Below, piece after piece: positions 1 to 8,052 of a DNA stretch of 22,582 nucleotides; position 1 is the stretch's first letter; the number at the start of each line of letters is the position of its first letter. Location of the stretch: NCBI GenBank assembly GCA_046263155.1, contig JBHELF010000092.1, positions 1 through 22,582 on the forward strand. The letters run 5' to 3'. Made by a program: the position numbers and the translations under genes. The notes beneath the pieces are model-generated. The model saw nothing but the letters and a program-made list of their open reading frames with translations. It did no database searches and was not told the origin of the DNA. This DNA comes from DATADF01 sp046263155 (GTDB lineage Bacteria > Actinomycetota > CADDZG01 > WHSQ01).

Positions 1-1362
1 GGTAGAGGTAATAGAGCGGCGTCGTCGGCCGCACCGCGTAGTCCCAGGTGATCTTCTCCGCGTCGGCGGGAGTCGGAAAAGCGGTCTTCTGCACGATGGT
101 CTCGGCCTCCACGCGCGTCAGCTCACCGTCGGAGAGCGGGCCCGCTTTCGGAAGCCTGGCTCCTCCATCGGCGCGCGCCACCACCTGGTTCGCCTTTTGA
201 CCCGCCACCGTGTCGGAGAAGAGCCCGCGGGCTTCGAGGATCAGCGACGACAACACCCCGGCCGTGATCGGCGTGGCGCACGACGTCCCGCCGAAGTCGC
301 GCGTCCCGTCCTCTCCGTTCTCCGGCTTTTTTACGTTCTCCGAGATTCCAAAGGCGGACGCGGACCGCCACTTCGAGCCGAAGGACGATACGTCCACCGG
401 AATCGAGTGCCACCAGTACGCCTGTCCGTTGATCGGCGAGATCGCCCCCACGGTAAGAAGCCAGGACGGCCCGCCGTAGGGAGAGGTGAACGAGGGATTG
501 GATCGGGGGTCTTGCACTTGCAGGGATCATCAATGGGCCCCTCGGGCGGGAACAGCATGGAAGAGTTTGTGTTCGTGGCTCCGTTGCCCGCTGCAAAGGC
601 GACGGTCTGGCCGCGCCTAGTTGCCTCACGCGAGGCCTCCGTGTCTCCGACCGGGAGATTGGCTCGGTTGCCCCACGAGTTCGAGACGATGTCGATCCAT
701 TTCTGCGACGTCGCCCACTCCAGGCTCGCGTCGCCGAGCCCTTCGATCATCACGATGAGCGCCTCCGGGTTGGATCCGAAGAACTGCCCCGCGGCCACGC
801 TCGCGACGCCGGTCCCGTGCCCCTGATCATCGAGGATCGGAAACTCGCCGAACTCGGGATTGGATGTTCCACCGGCTTCTATTGAGATGCCGCCTATGAC
901 GCGGGTGCCCGGAAACCAATAGAGCTCGCCCGCCTCCGTGCTCGCCCACTCCCGTACATCCGCTCTACGAGCTGCGGCGTAGCCGCGCGCGCCCGCGGCC
1001 TTCAGGTCCAGATTTATCGCCGCCGCGGATTTCGGATATCCCTCGATGAACTTGGACGGGTGATGGACGAAGTCGGGGGCCCGGAAATCCCGGTGGTAGG
1101 GGTTGATGCCCGTGTCCACGAACGCGATCACCACGAATGGCTTTTGCCGAAACCTTTCGAGAGAGCAGGTGGTCTGTTCGCTCGCGGGCAGGTTCCGACA
1201 GGCAGCATCGATGCGCACCCGCGTCCCCTTGGTGAAGTGGCCGGTGTCGTTTTCCGCGAACCACTGGTTGCGCGGCGGCGTGGGCGGGATCTGCGCCGCG
1301 GCCGGCGTGACCTACACCAGCACGAGAAGGCCGATTACTCCCACTGCGAGAGCTCTAGGCAT
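1..1362 (-). pseudogene. Secreted subtilisin-family (S8) serine protease, disrupted, 3' end beyond the window
   Basis: An exported endopeptidase of the subtilase family. The catalytic triad is visible: Asp in AFVDTGINPYH, His in DDQGHGTGVASVAAG, and Ser in GGTSCATPITAG (Ser codon at 281-283). The oxyanion region reads VSNSWGN. The ATG at 1360-1362 follows a GGAGG five bases upstream and opens a signal peptide, MPRALAVGVIGLLVLV, then an in-frame TAG (1312-1314), then VTPAAAQIPPTPP. A second lesion lies near the five-G run at 505-509: the frame carrying Asp and His gives way to a frame offset by -1 that carries the catalytic Ser and stays open to the left edge. One extra G there would restore a single frame. 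TAG terminates other genes here (the multicopper oxidase, the MerR gene at 9567), so amber reassignment is unlikely. It lies 54 bases behind the cupredoxin/beta-helix gene on the same strand. It is a decayed gene or two sequence errors; family assignment is firm. Confidence 0.8.
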
Positions 1363-1416
1363 GGTGACCTCCATTCCTTACCCAGACAGAACGTTGGAGG
1401 CTTGGCGGGGGCACGT

Positions 1417-2841
1417 TCAGCGCTTGCACTCGGGGGCGCCACGCTGGCATGAGGGGCGTCTGGGCTCGGGTGGGTCCATGGTTGCCCGCGGGGCGGGAAC
1501 GAAGGCCGTCTCGAGATGATCTGCCACGGGGTCGAACACCGTCCCCTCGAAGGGACGATTCGCGCAGGCGTAGACGATCTCGATATCGGGGGGCCCCGTC
1601 GGCCCGTTCTGGATGTTGGAATCGAAACAGTTGTCGCCGCCCGCTCCGTCCCAGGCGAGCTCATAGGCGTCGGATTCCGCAACCGTGTTGGCGAGCACCG
1701 CGTTCGACAGGGGCGCGATGTCCTCGAAGCTATTGCTGACGAGAACGCCATAATGATCATGGTTACGAACTGAGTTGCCCCTCACCTCGCTGTCCTCGAC
1801 CCCCGCCAGCCAGATCCCGGTGCCGAACGGGAGGCCGTGCGTCGTCGCCACCCCCGCGGGAGGAACGGTCGTGTTGTTGTTGTCCACGACCATGTTCTGC
1901 TCGATAAAGAGGCCGCGGCCGGGCATGTGGTCGAGCGAACTCCAGCTGCTCGCCACTATGCCGGCTCCGTTCCGCGTGAATCTGGAGTCGCGCACGACGA
2001 GGCCCGTCGTATTCATCGCCGAAACCCCCATGAAGCTGTGGGCCGCGACGACGTTCTCGACCAAGGTGGAGCATCCGAAACACTCCCGCATGGACAGCGC
2101 GGAGTCCCCGCTCCCCCACGCGAACGACTTCGTGATCGTGCCCCCGTAGGAACGGAGCGCGCTGATCCCGTATGTGCGGTTCTTGATCGCGTCGACTCCG
2201 CTCACCACATAATCGGTGACGTCCTCGAAGGAGATGCCGGCGCCGGTGTAATTGCGCACGGTCAGGTTCTTCACCCTCGACGAGCCGGTGGCCGTGAAGC
2301 TGATGCCGTTTGCCAGTCGATCCCCCCCATTCAAGACGGTACGAAAGCGATCGACTCCCTTGATCGTGATCCGCCGGGTGGTCACTAGAACCTCCTCGCG
2401 GTAAGTGCCCGGGCGAACCAGAATGATGGTGCCGGGCCGAGCATGGTCGACCGCCCCCTGGATCGTCTTGTAGTCGCGCGGCACGACCAACCTCTGCGAG
2501 GGATCCGGCTCCGGCTCGTCCGGCGTCCCGACGACGACCGTTCCGGACATTCCGACGCCCCCGCGTTTGCCGTGGAAGCGACAGAAGTAAGCGAACGTCC
2601 CCTCCTTGTTGAAGGTACGAGAGAAGCTCTCGCCCGGGTCCATGTCTCCGGATGCAAACAGGTCGTCGTCGGAGTTGACCGAGTGCCTGCGAAAGCCACT
2701 GGCGGTCCACGTGACCGTGTCTCCGGGCTGGATGAAGATCTCGCGCGGCTCGAAGAAATTGTCGCGCGCCGCGACGCCCACATCGTCCGCGTGCGAAGTC
2801 GTCGCGGGTATGAGGAATGCCGTCAGAGCGATCGCGACCAA
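1417..2841 (-). CDS. Exported cupredoxin fused to a right-handed beta-helix domain
   Basis: A two-domain exported protein of about 474 residues. After a signal peptide ending ATTSHA, a plastocyanin/azurin-like domain (about residues 20-105) carries a type-1 copper ligand set: His in FRRHSV, then Cys, His and Met in YFCRFHGKRGGVGM. A Pro/Asp/Glu-rich linker leads to a parallel beta-helix (about 115-440), opening with VPRDYKTIQGAVDHARPGTIILVRPGTY and followed by NosD/pectate-lyase-type repeats rich in G-I, V-x-N and V-x-D steps. The copper domain probably exchanges electrons, and the helix may bind or cleave a polysaccharide; both roles are inference. The coordinates use TTG at 2841, but this is doubtful: the same frame reads ITPRNRSAAFLF upstream to an ATC at 2875-2877, which would supply the basic n-region of the signal peptide. 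The upstream laccase gene ends at 2867, so the two are probably translationally coupled. Confidence 0.85.
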   Translation of the reverse strand: MVAIALTAFLIPATTSHADDVGVAARDNFFEPREIFIQPGDTVTWTASGFRRHSVNSDDDLFASGDMDPGESFSRTFNKEGTFAYFCRFHGKRGGVGMSGTVVVGTPDEPEPDPSQRLVVPRDYKTIQGAVDHARPGTIILVRPGTYREEVLVTTRRITIKGVDRFRTVLNGGDRLANGISFTATGSSRVKNLTVRNYTGAGISFEDVTDYVVSGVDAIKNRTYGISALRSYGGTITKSFAWGSGDSALSMRECFGCSTLVENVVAAHSFMGVSAMNTTGLVVRDSRFTRNGAGIVASSWSSLDHMPGRGLFIEQNMVVDNNNTTVPPAGVATTHGLPFGTGIWLAGVEDSEVRGNSVRNHDHYGVLVSNSFEDIAPLSNAVLANTVAESDAYELAWDGAGGDNCFDSNIQNGPTGPPDIEIVYACANRPFEGTVFDPVADHLETAFVPAPRATMDPPEPRRPSCQRGAPECKR

Positions 2842-2866
2842 GAACAGGAAGGCCGCGCTGCGATTC

Positions 2867-3859
2867 CTAGGGGTGATGGCCGCCGCTTTCGATTCTGCGG
2901 AACCGCCGTAGAGCGGCCCGCTCTTGATCGGTAAGCGTCCCGTCGCTGTTCGCCACGAGGAAGAGGCCCGCCATTCCGGCGTCGGAATGACCCTGCACGT
3001 GACAGTGGTACATCCACGCCGCGGGGCCCACCCCCTCCCCCGCTATCACCTGAAAACCGAACGAATCGGCCGGGCCCAGCGTCTTGTTGTCGATGATCCG
3101 TATGTCTCCCGCCTCTTCCACCTCTCCGGTCCGGTTGTCGCTCCAGCGGTGACCGTGCAGGTGGAAGGTATGGAAATCGTCGCCGTGAGAGATGACGACG
3201 AACTCCACCCGGTCGCCCTCGTTCGCTCGCAAGAGCGGCGCGTTGGGCGCGCGGCGCAGGTTGAACGTCGTTCCCGGCCCCATCACGAGCACGAAGGGCT
3301 CCCGATCCGGCAGACGGTCTCCCTCGCGCCGAATGATGATCGCCCCGAAGAGACCTCGGTTGAGGCCGACGGTCCCATGAGGAGTTCCCATGCAATGGTC
3401 GTGGTAGTGCCAGTAGCCCGCGCTGCCGGGGTCGAAACTGCCGTCCGCGCGCGCTCCAGGCAAGGAGGCCTCGAAGAAGTAGGTCTTCGCGCGTCCGGGC
3501 GACACGCACCCCTGGTTGTGCGGCGTCCCGTCGCTGGCGAACGTGTAGGCGACCCCGTGAGCGTGGATACCGACCTGTTGCCGCGTGTGATTGACGAGGT
3601 TGATCACGAGACAATCGCCCTCGTACATCTCGAAGGTGGGCCCCGGCACCGATGCGGTCGTGGGCGTCAACCCGAAACCAATTCGCTTTCGCCCGAGACG
3701 CTCAGCAAACAGAGTTGCTGATTGGTCCGGGTTCGAGCAGACCTGGGGATCGGCGTCGGGTTGCACTTGCGCCTGCGTCTCGCCTAAGGGAACCATGAGG
3801 ACCACGGCCGCCAGGTAGATCAGCGACTTAGGTCGAAGCACACGTGCGGGCACAGTCAC
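2867..3859 (-). CDS. Two-domain multicopper oxidase, small-laccase (SLAC) type
   Basis: A 330-residue exported oxidase that should couple one-electron oxidation of phenols or metal ions to reduction of O2 to water. Residues 1-31 form a signal peptide (basic start, LAAVVLMVPL, ending QAQ). All four copper signatures are present: HAHG (99-102), HYHDHC (151-156), HTFHLHGH (230-237) and HCHVQGHSDAGM (285-296). The type-1 site would be H230, C286, H291 and M296. The region DNRTG..IDNK..GPADSFGFQ..AGEGVG..AWMYHCHVQ closely resembles Streptomyces small laccase from memory, and the length fits that family, which works as a trimer with trinuclear sites between subunits. Domain 1 has an extra Cys156 where SLAC has Val. 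The start is GTG at 3859; in-frame GTGs at 3853 and 3841 are alternatives. It leads the copper cluster and is divergent from the mannosyltransferase gene. Confidence 0.93.
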   Translation of the reverse strand: MTVPARVLRPKSLIYLAAVVLMVPLGETQAQVQPDADPQVCSNPDQSATLFAERLGRKRIGFGLTPTTASVPGPTFEMYEGDCLVINLVNHTRQQVGIHAHGVAYTFASDGTPHNQGCVSPGRAKTYFFEASLPGARADGSFDPGSAGYWHYHDHCMGTPHGTVGLNRGLFGAIIIRREGDRLPDREPFVLVMGPGTTFNLRRAPNAPLLRANEGDRVEFVVISHGDDFHTFHLHGHRWSDNRTGEVEEAGDIRIIDNKTLGPADSFGFQVIAGEGVGPAAWMYHCHVQGHSDAGMAGLFLVANSDGTLTDQERAALRRFRRIESGGHHP

Positions 3860-3906
3860 CAGTTTCGAGATCGATGGGATGGGGCGCTACTTTATGCGGC
3901 GAGCAT

Positions 3907-5130
3907 ATGGGAACCGTGGATATCGCCGGTCGAGCGCCGGCCGAGGCACAGACGGAGGCTCGGGCCGAATCGGCCGGCCTGATCGATCGGGCTGCGCTGT
4001 TCTACTGCCTAAAGATCTTCGTCTCACTCCGCCTCGCTCTGGGTCTGCTTGCCTTGCTCAGCATCGCCCTCATCCAGCCCAACGTCGGGGGTGGGATCTC
4101 CCAGGCGACGACGCCTGGGTGGCACAACATCCTGGACGTGTGGCACCGCTGGGACGCGCACTGGTTCATCCGCATCGCGACGCAGGGATATGGGATCGAG
4201 GACGGGCGAGCCGCGTTCTTCCCTCTCTATCCACTTTTGATTCGAATGTTCATGCCGCTGTTTCTCGGAAGCGCGCTGGCGGCGGCAATCTTCATCTCCA
4301 ACGTCTGTTATCTGGCGGCGCTGTACGTGGTGCACAGGCTGACGGAGCATGAATTCGGAGATGCGACGGCGCGCCGCACCGTGCTCTACCTCGCCCTGTT
4401 CCCGACGGCATTTTTCTTCCTCGCCCCGTATAGCGAGTCGCTGTTCCTTTTTCTCTCCGCCACCTCGCTGTGGATGGCACGGCGCGGCAACTGGCTCGCG
4501 GCGGGCATCGCCGCGCTCTTCGCCGCCGCGACGCGCAGTATCGGAGTCGTCCTCGTCGCCCCGCTCATGTTGGAGGCCATCCTCCAGTGGCGGTCTGCGC
4601 GCGCTAACGGCGGCGGCGAGAGGAATCTCGTCTGGTCGCTTACGTGCTCGGCCATCGCGCCCTTCGGGCTGATCTTTTACCTGGCCTACTGGCAGGGAGC
4701 TGCAGGCGATTGGCTGAAGCCGTTCCGCGCTCAGGATCATTGGTTAAGAGAGTTCTCGTGGCCGTGGGAGACCGCGGCGGGGGCGACCCGCGAGGCGTTC
4801 CGCTGGATCGGCGCCTATCCCGGGGGCTACCACCTCCTCGACTGGCTCGTGGTACTCCCGGTGATCGCGGCCGCCGTCTGGGTGGCTTTCAAGGTGAGGC
4901 CCACCTTCGCCGTATATGCGTGGGCAAGCTTGCTGATCCCGCTGTTCTTCGTCTTCGCCGCGCGCCCATTCATGTCCGTGTCGCGCTTCGCGATCGTGAT
5001 CTGGCCGTTGTTCTGGGCCATCGCGCGCTTCGCCGAGCGCTGGCGCGCCCACGAACTCGTCGTGGCGGTTTCGGCGGGAGGGCTGGCGGTCATGACACTC
5101 TTGTTCGCGACTGCGAACTTCGTTTTCTAA
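3907..5130 (+). CDS. PIG-V-like integral membrane mannosyl/glycosyltransferase
   Basis: A polytopic membrane protein of 407 residues with about nine hydrophobic segments. The motif WHRWDAHWFIRIATQGY (about 79-95) followed by FFPLYPLLIR matches the N-terminal catalytic loop of the PIG-V/Mannosyl_trans2 family, in which an acidic residue just after the first membrane segment is needed for lipid-linked mannosyl transfer. Related actinobacterial proteins use polyprenyl-phosphate sugars to glycosylate lipids or wall polymers on the outer face; the acceptor here is unknown. The chosen start is ATG 3907. An in-frame GTG at 3844 and ATG at 3874 would lengthen the protein, but the GTG start would overlap the divergent laccase gene. 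The 47-base gap between the two divergent starts shows no convincing promoter. The gene ends 44 bases from the convergent gcvPB and appears to stand alone. Confidence 0.82.
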   Translation: MGTVDIAGRAPAEAQTEARAESAGLIDRAALFYCLKIFVSLRLALGLLALLSIALIQPNVGGGISQATTPGWHNILDVWHRWDAHWFIRIATQGYGIEDGRAAFFPLYPLLIRMFMPLFLGSALAAAIFISNVCYLAALYVVHRLTEHEFGDATARRTVLYLALFPTAFFFLAPYSESLFLFLSATSLWMARRGNWLAAGIAALFAAATRSIGVVLVAPLMLEAILQWRSARANGGGERNLVWSLTCSAIAPFGLIFYLAYWQGAAGDWLKPFRAQDHWLREFSWPWETAAGATREAFRWIGAYPGGYHLLDWLVVLPVIAAAVWVAFKVRPTFAVYAWASLLIPLFFVFAARPFMSVSRFAIVIWPLFWAIARFAERWRAHELVVAVSAGGLAVMTLLFATANFVF

Positions 5131-5174
5131 CTGTCCCTACTCAGCCTGGTAGGCCACCCGCCCGCCCTGAGAAC

Positions 5175-6701
5175 TTAGCTCGCCGCGTTCGGCTCCGGAT
5201 TCCAACGAACGTTGAGGACCCGCGCCGCACGCGCCTCGTCGGGTCGGCGGACTGGCGTCGTAGTAGGGGCCGAATGCAAGAGTTCCGGATCGGTGGTGGC
5301 CTCGTGCGCGATCTGTCTCAGGGCTTCGCCCAGACCGTCGATGGTCTCTTTCGATTCCGTCTCGGTCGGCTCGACCATCATCGCCTCCTCCACGACGAGG
5401 GGGAAGTAAACGGTCGGCGGGTGATAGCCGAGATCGATCAGACGTTTTGCTACGTCGGTCGCGCGCACGCCGTTACGACGCAACGGCTTGGCGGTCGCCA
5501 CGAACTCGTGCATGCAGGGACCCGGGTACGCGGTGGGCAGCACCGCTTCGACGAGGACCCTTAAGTAGTTCGCGTTGAGGACGGCGCGTTCGGCTACTTT
5601 CCGCAGTCCCTCGGGGCCGAGCGAGCGCAAATAAGCGTAGGCCCGGACGTTGATCCCGAAGTTTCCATGGAAGGAATGAATGCGCCCGATCGAGTCCGGC
5701 CGTTCGTGGTCCCACCTCCACCTGTCGGCCCCCTCGTCCCACGACAGAATCGGAGCTGGAAGGAAGCGCTCCAGGCGCTCGCTGACCGCGAGGGGGCCCG
5801 AGCCCGGTCCGCCGCCGCCGTGGGGAGTGGCGAAAGTCTTGTGCAGATTGAGGTGCACGATGTCGAAGCCCATGTCCCCCGGTCGCACGACTCCCACGAT
5901 CGAGTTGAAGTTCGCGCCGTCGTAATAGAGAAGGCCTCCAACCTCGTGGAGCGAGGCCGCGATCTTTTCGATGTCGCGTTCGAACAACCCCAGGGTGTTG
6001 GGGTTCGTCAGCATCAGGCCCGCAACGTCCTCGTCCAACGCATCCTTCAGCGCCCCCAGATCGACGAGGCCGCGCGCGTCGGAAGGAACCTCCTGAGCCT
6101 CGTATCCGGCCAGCGTCACGCTCGCGGGGTTCGTGCCGTGGGCGGAGTCCGGGATGATCACGCGTTTGCGCTGATGGCCGCGCGCCTCATGAAAAGCGCG
6201 CATGATCAACAAACCGGTCAACTCCCCCTGGGCGCCGGCCGCGGGCTGAAAGGTCAACCGCGCCATCCCCGTGGCCTTGCAGAGGGCTCGCTGCAAGGTG
6301 CCCAGGAGCTCGAGCGCTCCCTGGGCCAACTCGTCGTCCGTCCAGGGATGCAGCGCGGCGAACCCCGGAAGAGCCGCCGCGTCCTCGGCGACCTTGGGGT
6401 TGTACTTCATCGTGCACGAGCCGAGCGGGTAGGCGCCCACGTCGATGGCCCAGTTCCTCTGCGAGAGCCGCGTGTAATGAGATACCAGGTCTCTTTCGCT
6501 CACCTCGGGCAGCCTGGGAGGGCTGGCCCGGCGGTGCGCGTCGGGGATGAGGCTCTCGAGACCGGGTGCATCGACGCCGGAGTCGGGCAGGGACCAGGCT
6601 CGCCGCCCCGGTGTGGATCGCTCGAAGATGAGCGGAAATCCCTGCGCGTCGATAGGCCGCGTTCCCGCGGACGCCTCGAGTGGTCGACCGGACGGGTTCA
6701 A
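5175..6701 (-). CDS. gcvPB: Glycine dehydrogenase (decarboxylating) subunit 2
   Basis: The PLP-binding half of the P protein of the glycine cleavage system. With GcvPA it decarboxylates glycine and passes the aminomethyl group to the lipoyl arm of GcvH. The 508-residue product is of normal length. Visible family features are YPLGSCTMKYNP (91-102), IPDSAHGTNPAS (about 183-194) and HLNLHKTFATPHGGGGPGSGP, whose Lys288 forms the PLP aldimine. The start is TTG at 6699-6701, overlapping the gcvPA stop as TTGA; AAGGAG lies about 11 bases upstream, and no ATG or GTG fits. It is the last gene of the MerR-nuclease-like-gcvT-gcvPA-gcvPB operon. Two separate P genes contrast with the single fused gcvB of mycobacteria. 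Confidence 0.96.
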   Translation of the reverse strand: MNPSGRPLEASAGTRPIDAQGFPLIFERSTPGRRAWSLPDSGVDAPGLESLIPDAHRRASPPRLPEVSERDLVSHYTRLSQRNWAIDVGAYPLGSCTMKYNPKVAEDAAALPGFAALHPWTDDELAQGALELLGTLQRALCKATGMARLTFQPAAGAQGELTGLLIMRAFHEARGHQRKRVIIPDSAHGTNPASVTLAGYEAQEVPSDARGLVDLGALKDALDEDVAGLMLTNPNTLGLFERDIEKIAASLHEVGGLLYYDGANFNSIVGVVRPGDMGFDIVHLNLHKTFATPHGGGGPGSGPLAVSERLERFLPAPILSWDEGADRWRWDHERPDSIGRIHSFHGNFGINVRAYAYLRSLGPEGLRKVAERAVLNANYLRVLVEAVLPTAYPGPCMHEFVATAKPLRRNGVRATDVAKRLIDLGYHPPTVYFPLVVEEAMMVEPTETESKETIDGLGEALRQIAHEATTDPELLHSAPTTTPVRRPDEARAARVLNVRWNPEPNAAS

Positions 6702-8038
6702 AGTTCGGCCAGCTCCTTCTCTATGGCCTCGCCGAGCGCCGCGATGTCGTCGGCCGTCCGCTGCTCGGTCACGGCCACCAACACGCAATCCGCGAGGTCC
6801 GGATACATGCGCCCCAGGGGCGGCCCGACGAGGAAGCCGCGTCGCGCCAAACGGCGGCAAAGTTCGGCCCCCTCGAGCGGCGTCCTCAGCGCGAACTCTT
6901 TGAACCGCGGGCCTTCGAATGGGATCGAGCATCCGGGGATCTCCGCCAAACGTGCCGCAGCCGCCGCCGTCCGCTGCACGCAGACTTCGCCCAAACGCCG
7001 AAGGCCCTCGGGTCCCAACCAGGAGAGATGGACCGCGGCTGCAATCGCCATCAGCGTTTGGTTCGTGCACACGTTCGAGGTCGCCTTCGCCCGCCGGATG
7101 TGCTGCTCGCGCGCCTGGAGGGTCAACACGTAGGCGCGGCGACCGTCAGCGTCCAGGGTGGACCCGGCGATGCGTCCCGGGACCTGGCGCACATGTTCGA
7201 GCTTCGTCGCCAGCAGACCGACGTAGGGCCCGCCGTATGCCATTGGGTTTCCCAGTGCATGTCCTTCGCCCACGGCGACGTCGGCGTCGACCTCGCCCGG
7301 CGAGCTCAAGACCCCCATCGCCGTGGGATCGGCGACCGCTATCGCAAGCGCGCCTGCCGCGTGTGCCGCCTCACAGGCGGCACGCGCGTCTTCGAGACAA
7401 CCGAAGAAGTTGGGATAGGCGAACACGACTGAGGCCGGCTCGCCCATGTCCACGTTCGCCCAATCCACTACTCCGTCGGTGTGAGGAGCGATCTCGATCC
7501 CTGTTCCCAGTCCGGAGGTGTAGGTGCGGAGGACGTCGATGTAGTTTGGAGGCACCGTGGCGCCCACGATGAGTCGGTCGCGCTTTGTAACGCGCACCGC
7601 GAGATTCGCGGCCTCGACCAATGCGTTGGCACCGTCGTAAACGGACGCGTTGGCGACCTCCATCCCGTAGATCTCGCAGATCAGGGTCTGGAACTCATAG
7701 ATCGCCTGGAGAACACCCTGCGAAAGCTCCGGCTGGTAAGGCGTATACGACGTCGCAAACTCCGCCCGGCTCGCGAGCGCTCGCACCGCGGACGGCACGT
7801 GATGATCGTAGGACCCGCCGCCGGCGAAGCAGGTGAGTTCGTTTGCCGATTGGGAACGAGCGGCCAGCGCTCTTAGATGTGCCAGCAGTTCTGGTTCGCT
7901 GAGAGCCGGAGGGACGTCGAGCCGTCCTTCGAACTTAAGCTGCCCCGGAATCGGCTCGAAGAGATCCTCGATTGAATGGAGGCCGAGCCTGTCGAGCATC
8001 GCGCGGTCGTCTTCTTCGGTGTGTGGCAAGAAGTCCAA
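6698..8038 (-). CDS. gcvPA: Glycine dehydrogenase (decarboxylating) subunit 1
   Basis: The N-terminal-type half of the P protein, which pairs with GcvPB to form an active alpha2beta2 enzyme. It is 446 residues, the usual size. Recognisable stretches are YTPYQPELSQGVLQAIYEFQTLICEI and VYDGANALVEAANLA in the first half, GEGHALGNPMAYGGPYVG in the middle, and RRAKATSNVCTNQTLMAI towards the C-terminus. The start is TTG at 8036-8038 with an AAAGG about six bases upstream; no better codon lies nearby. It begins 14 bases after gcvT and overlaps gcvPB by four bases, so the two P subunits should be made in equal amounts. Confidence 0.96.
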   Translation of the reverse strand: MDFLPHTEEDDRAMLDRLGLHSIEDLFEPIPGQLKFEGRLDVPPALSEPELLAHLRALAARSQSANELTCFAGGGSYDHHVPSAVRALASRAEFATSYTPYQPELSQGVLQAIYEFQTLICEIYGMEVANASVYDGANALVEAANLAVRVTKRDRLIVGATVPPNYIDVLRTYTSGLGTGIEIAPHTDGVVDWANVDMGEPASVVFAYPNFFGCLEDARAACEAAHAAGALAIAVADPTAMGVLSSPGEVDADVAVGEGHALGNPMAYGGPYVGLLATKLEHVRQVPGRIAGSTLDADGRRAYVLTLQAREQHIRRAKATSNVCTNQTLMAIAAAVHLSWLGPEGLRRLGEVCVQRTAAAAARLAEIPGCSIPFEGPRFKEFALRTPLEGAELCRRLARRGFLVGPPLGRMYPDLADCVLVAVTEQRTADDIAALGEAIEKELAEL

Positions 8039-8052
8039 TGAGGGCCTTTCGG

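Noticed and set aside
500..515. Programmed -1 frameshift joining the two halves of the protease
   Set aside because: The mRNA could slip on CCCCC, but no stimulatory structure is evident, such a site is unknown in subtilases, and the gene already carries a nonsense codon. Kept only as an alternative.
1312..1314. Amber codon read as a sense codon through genetic-code change or a special amino acid
   Set aside because: TAG ends several intact genes here (2867, 8053, 9567, 14613), and a signal peptide core is an unlikely place for a special residue.
5131..5174. Possible terminator between the convergent mannosyltransferase gene and gcvPB (CTCAG ... CTGAG)
   Set aside because: The arms are only five bases, the loop is over 20 bases and there is no T-tract.
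6702..7070. N-terminal extension of GcvPB into the gcvPA region
   Set aside because: The extension is gcvPA read in another frame; the TTG overlapping the gcvPA stop gives the normal GcvPB length.
5667..7133. Long plus-strand open frame opposite gcvPB and gcvPA
   Set aside because: The opposite strand encodes both glycine decarboxylase subunits with all key motifs; the plus frame has no domain or ribosome site.
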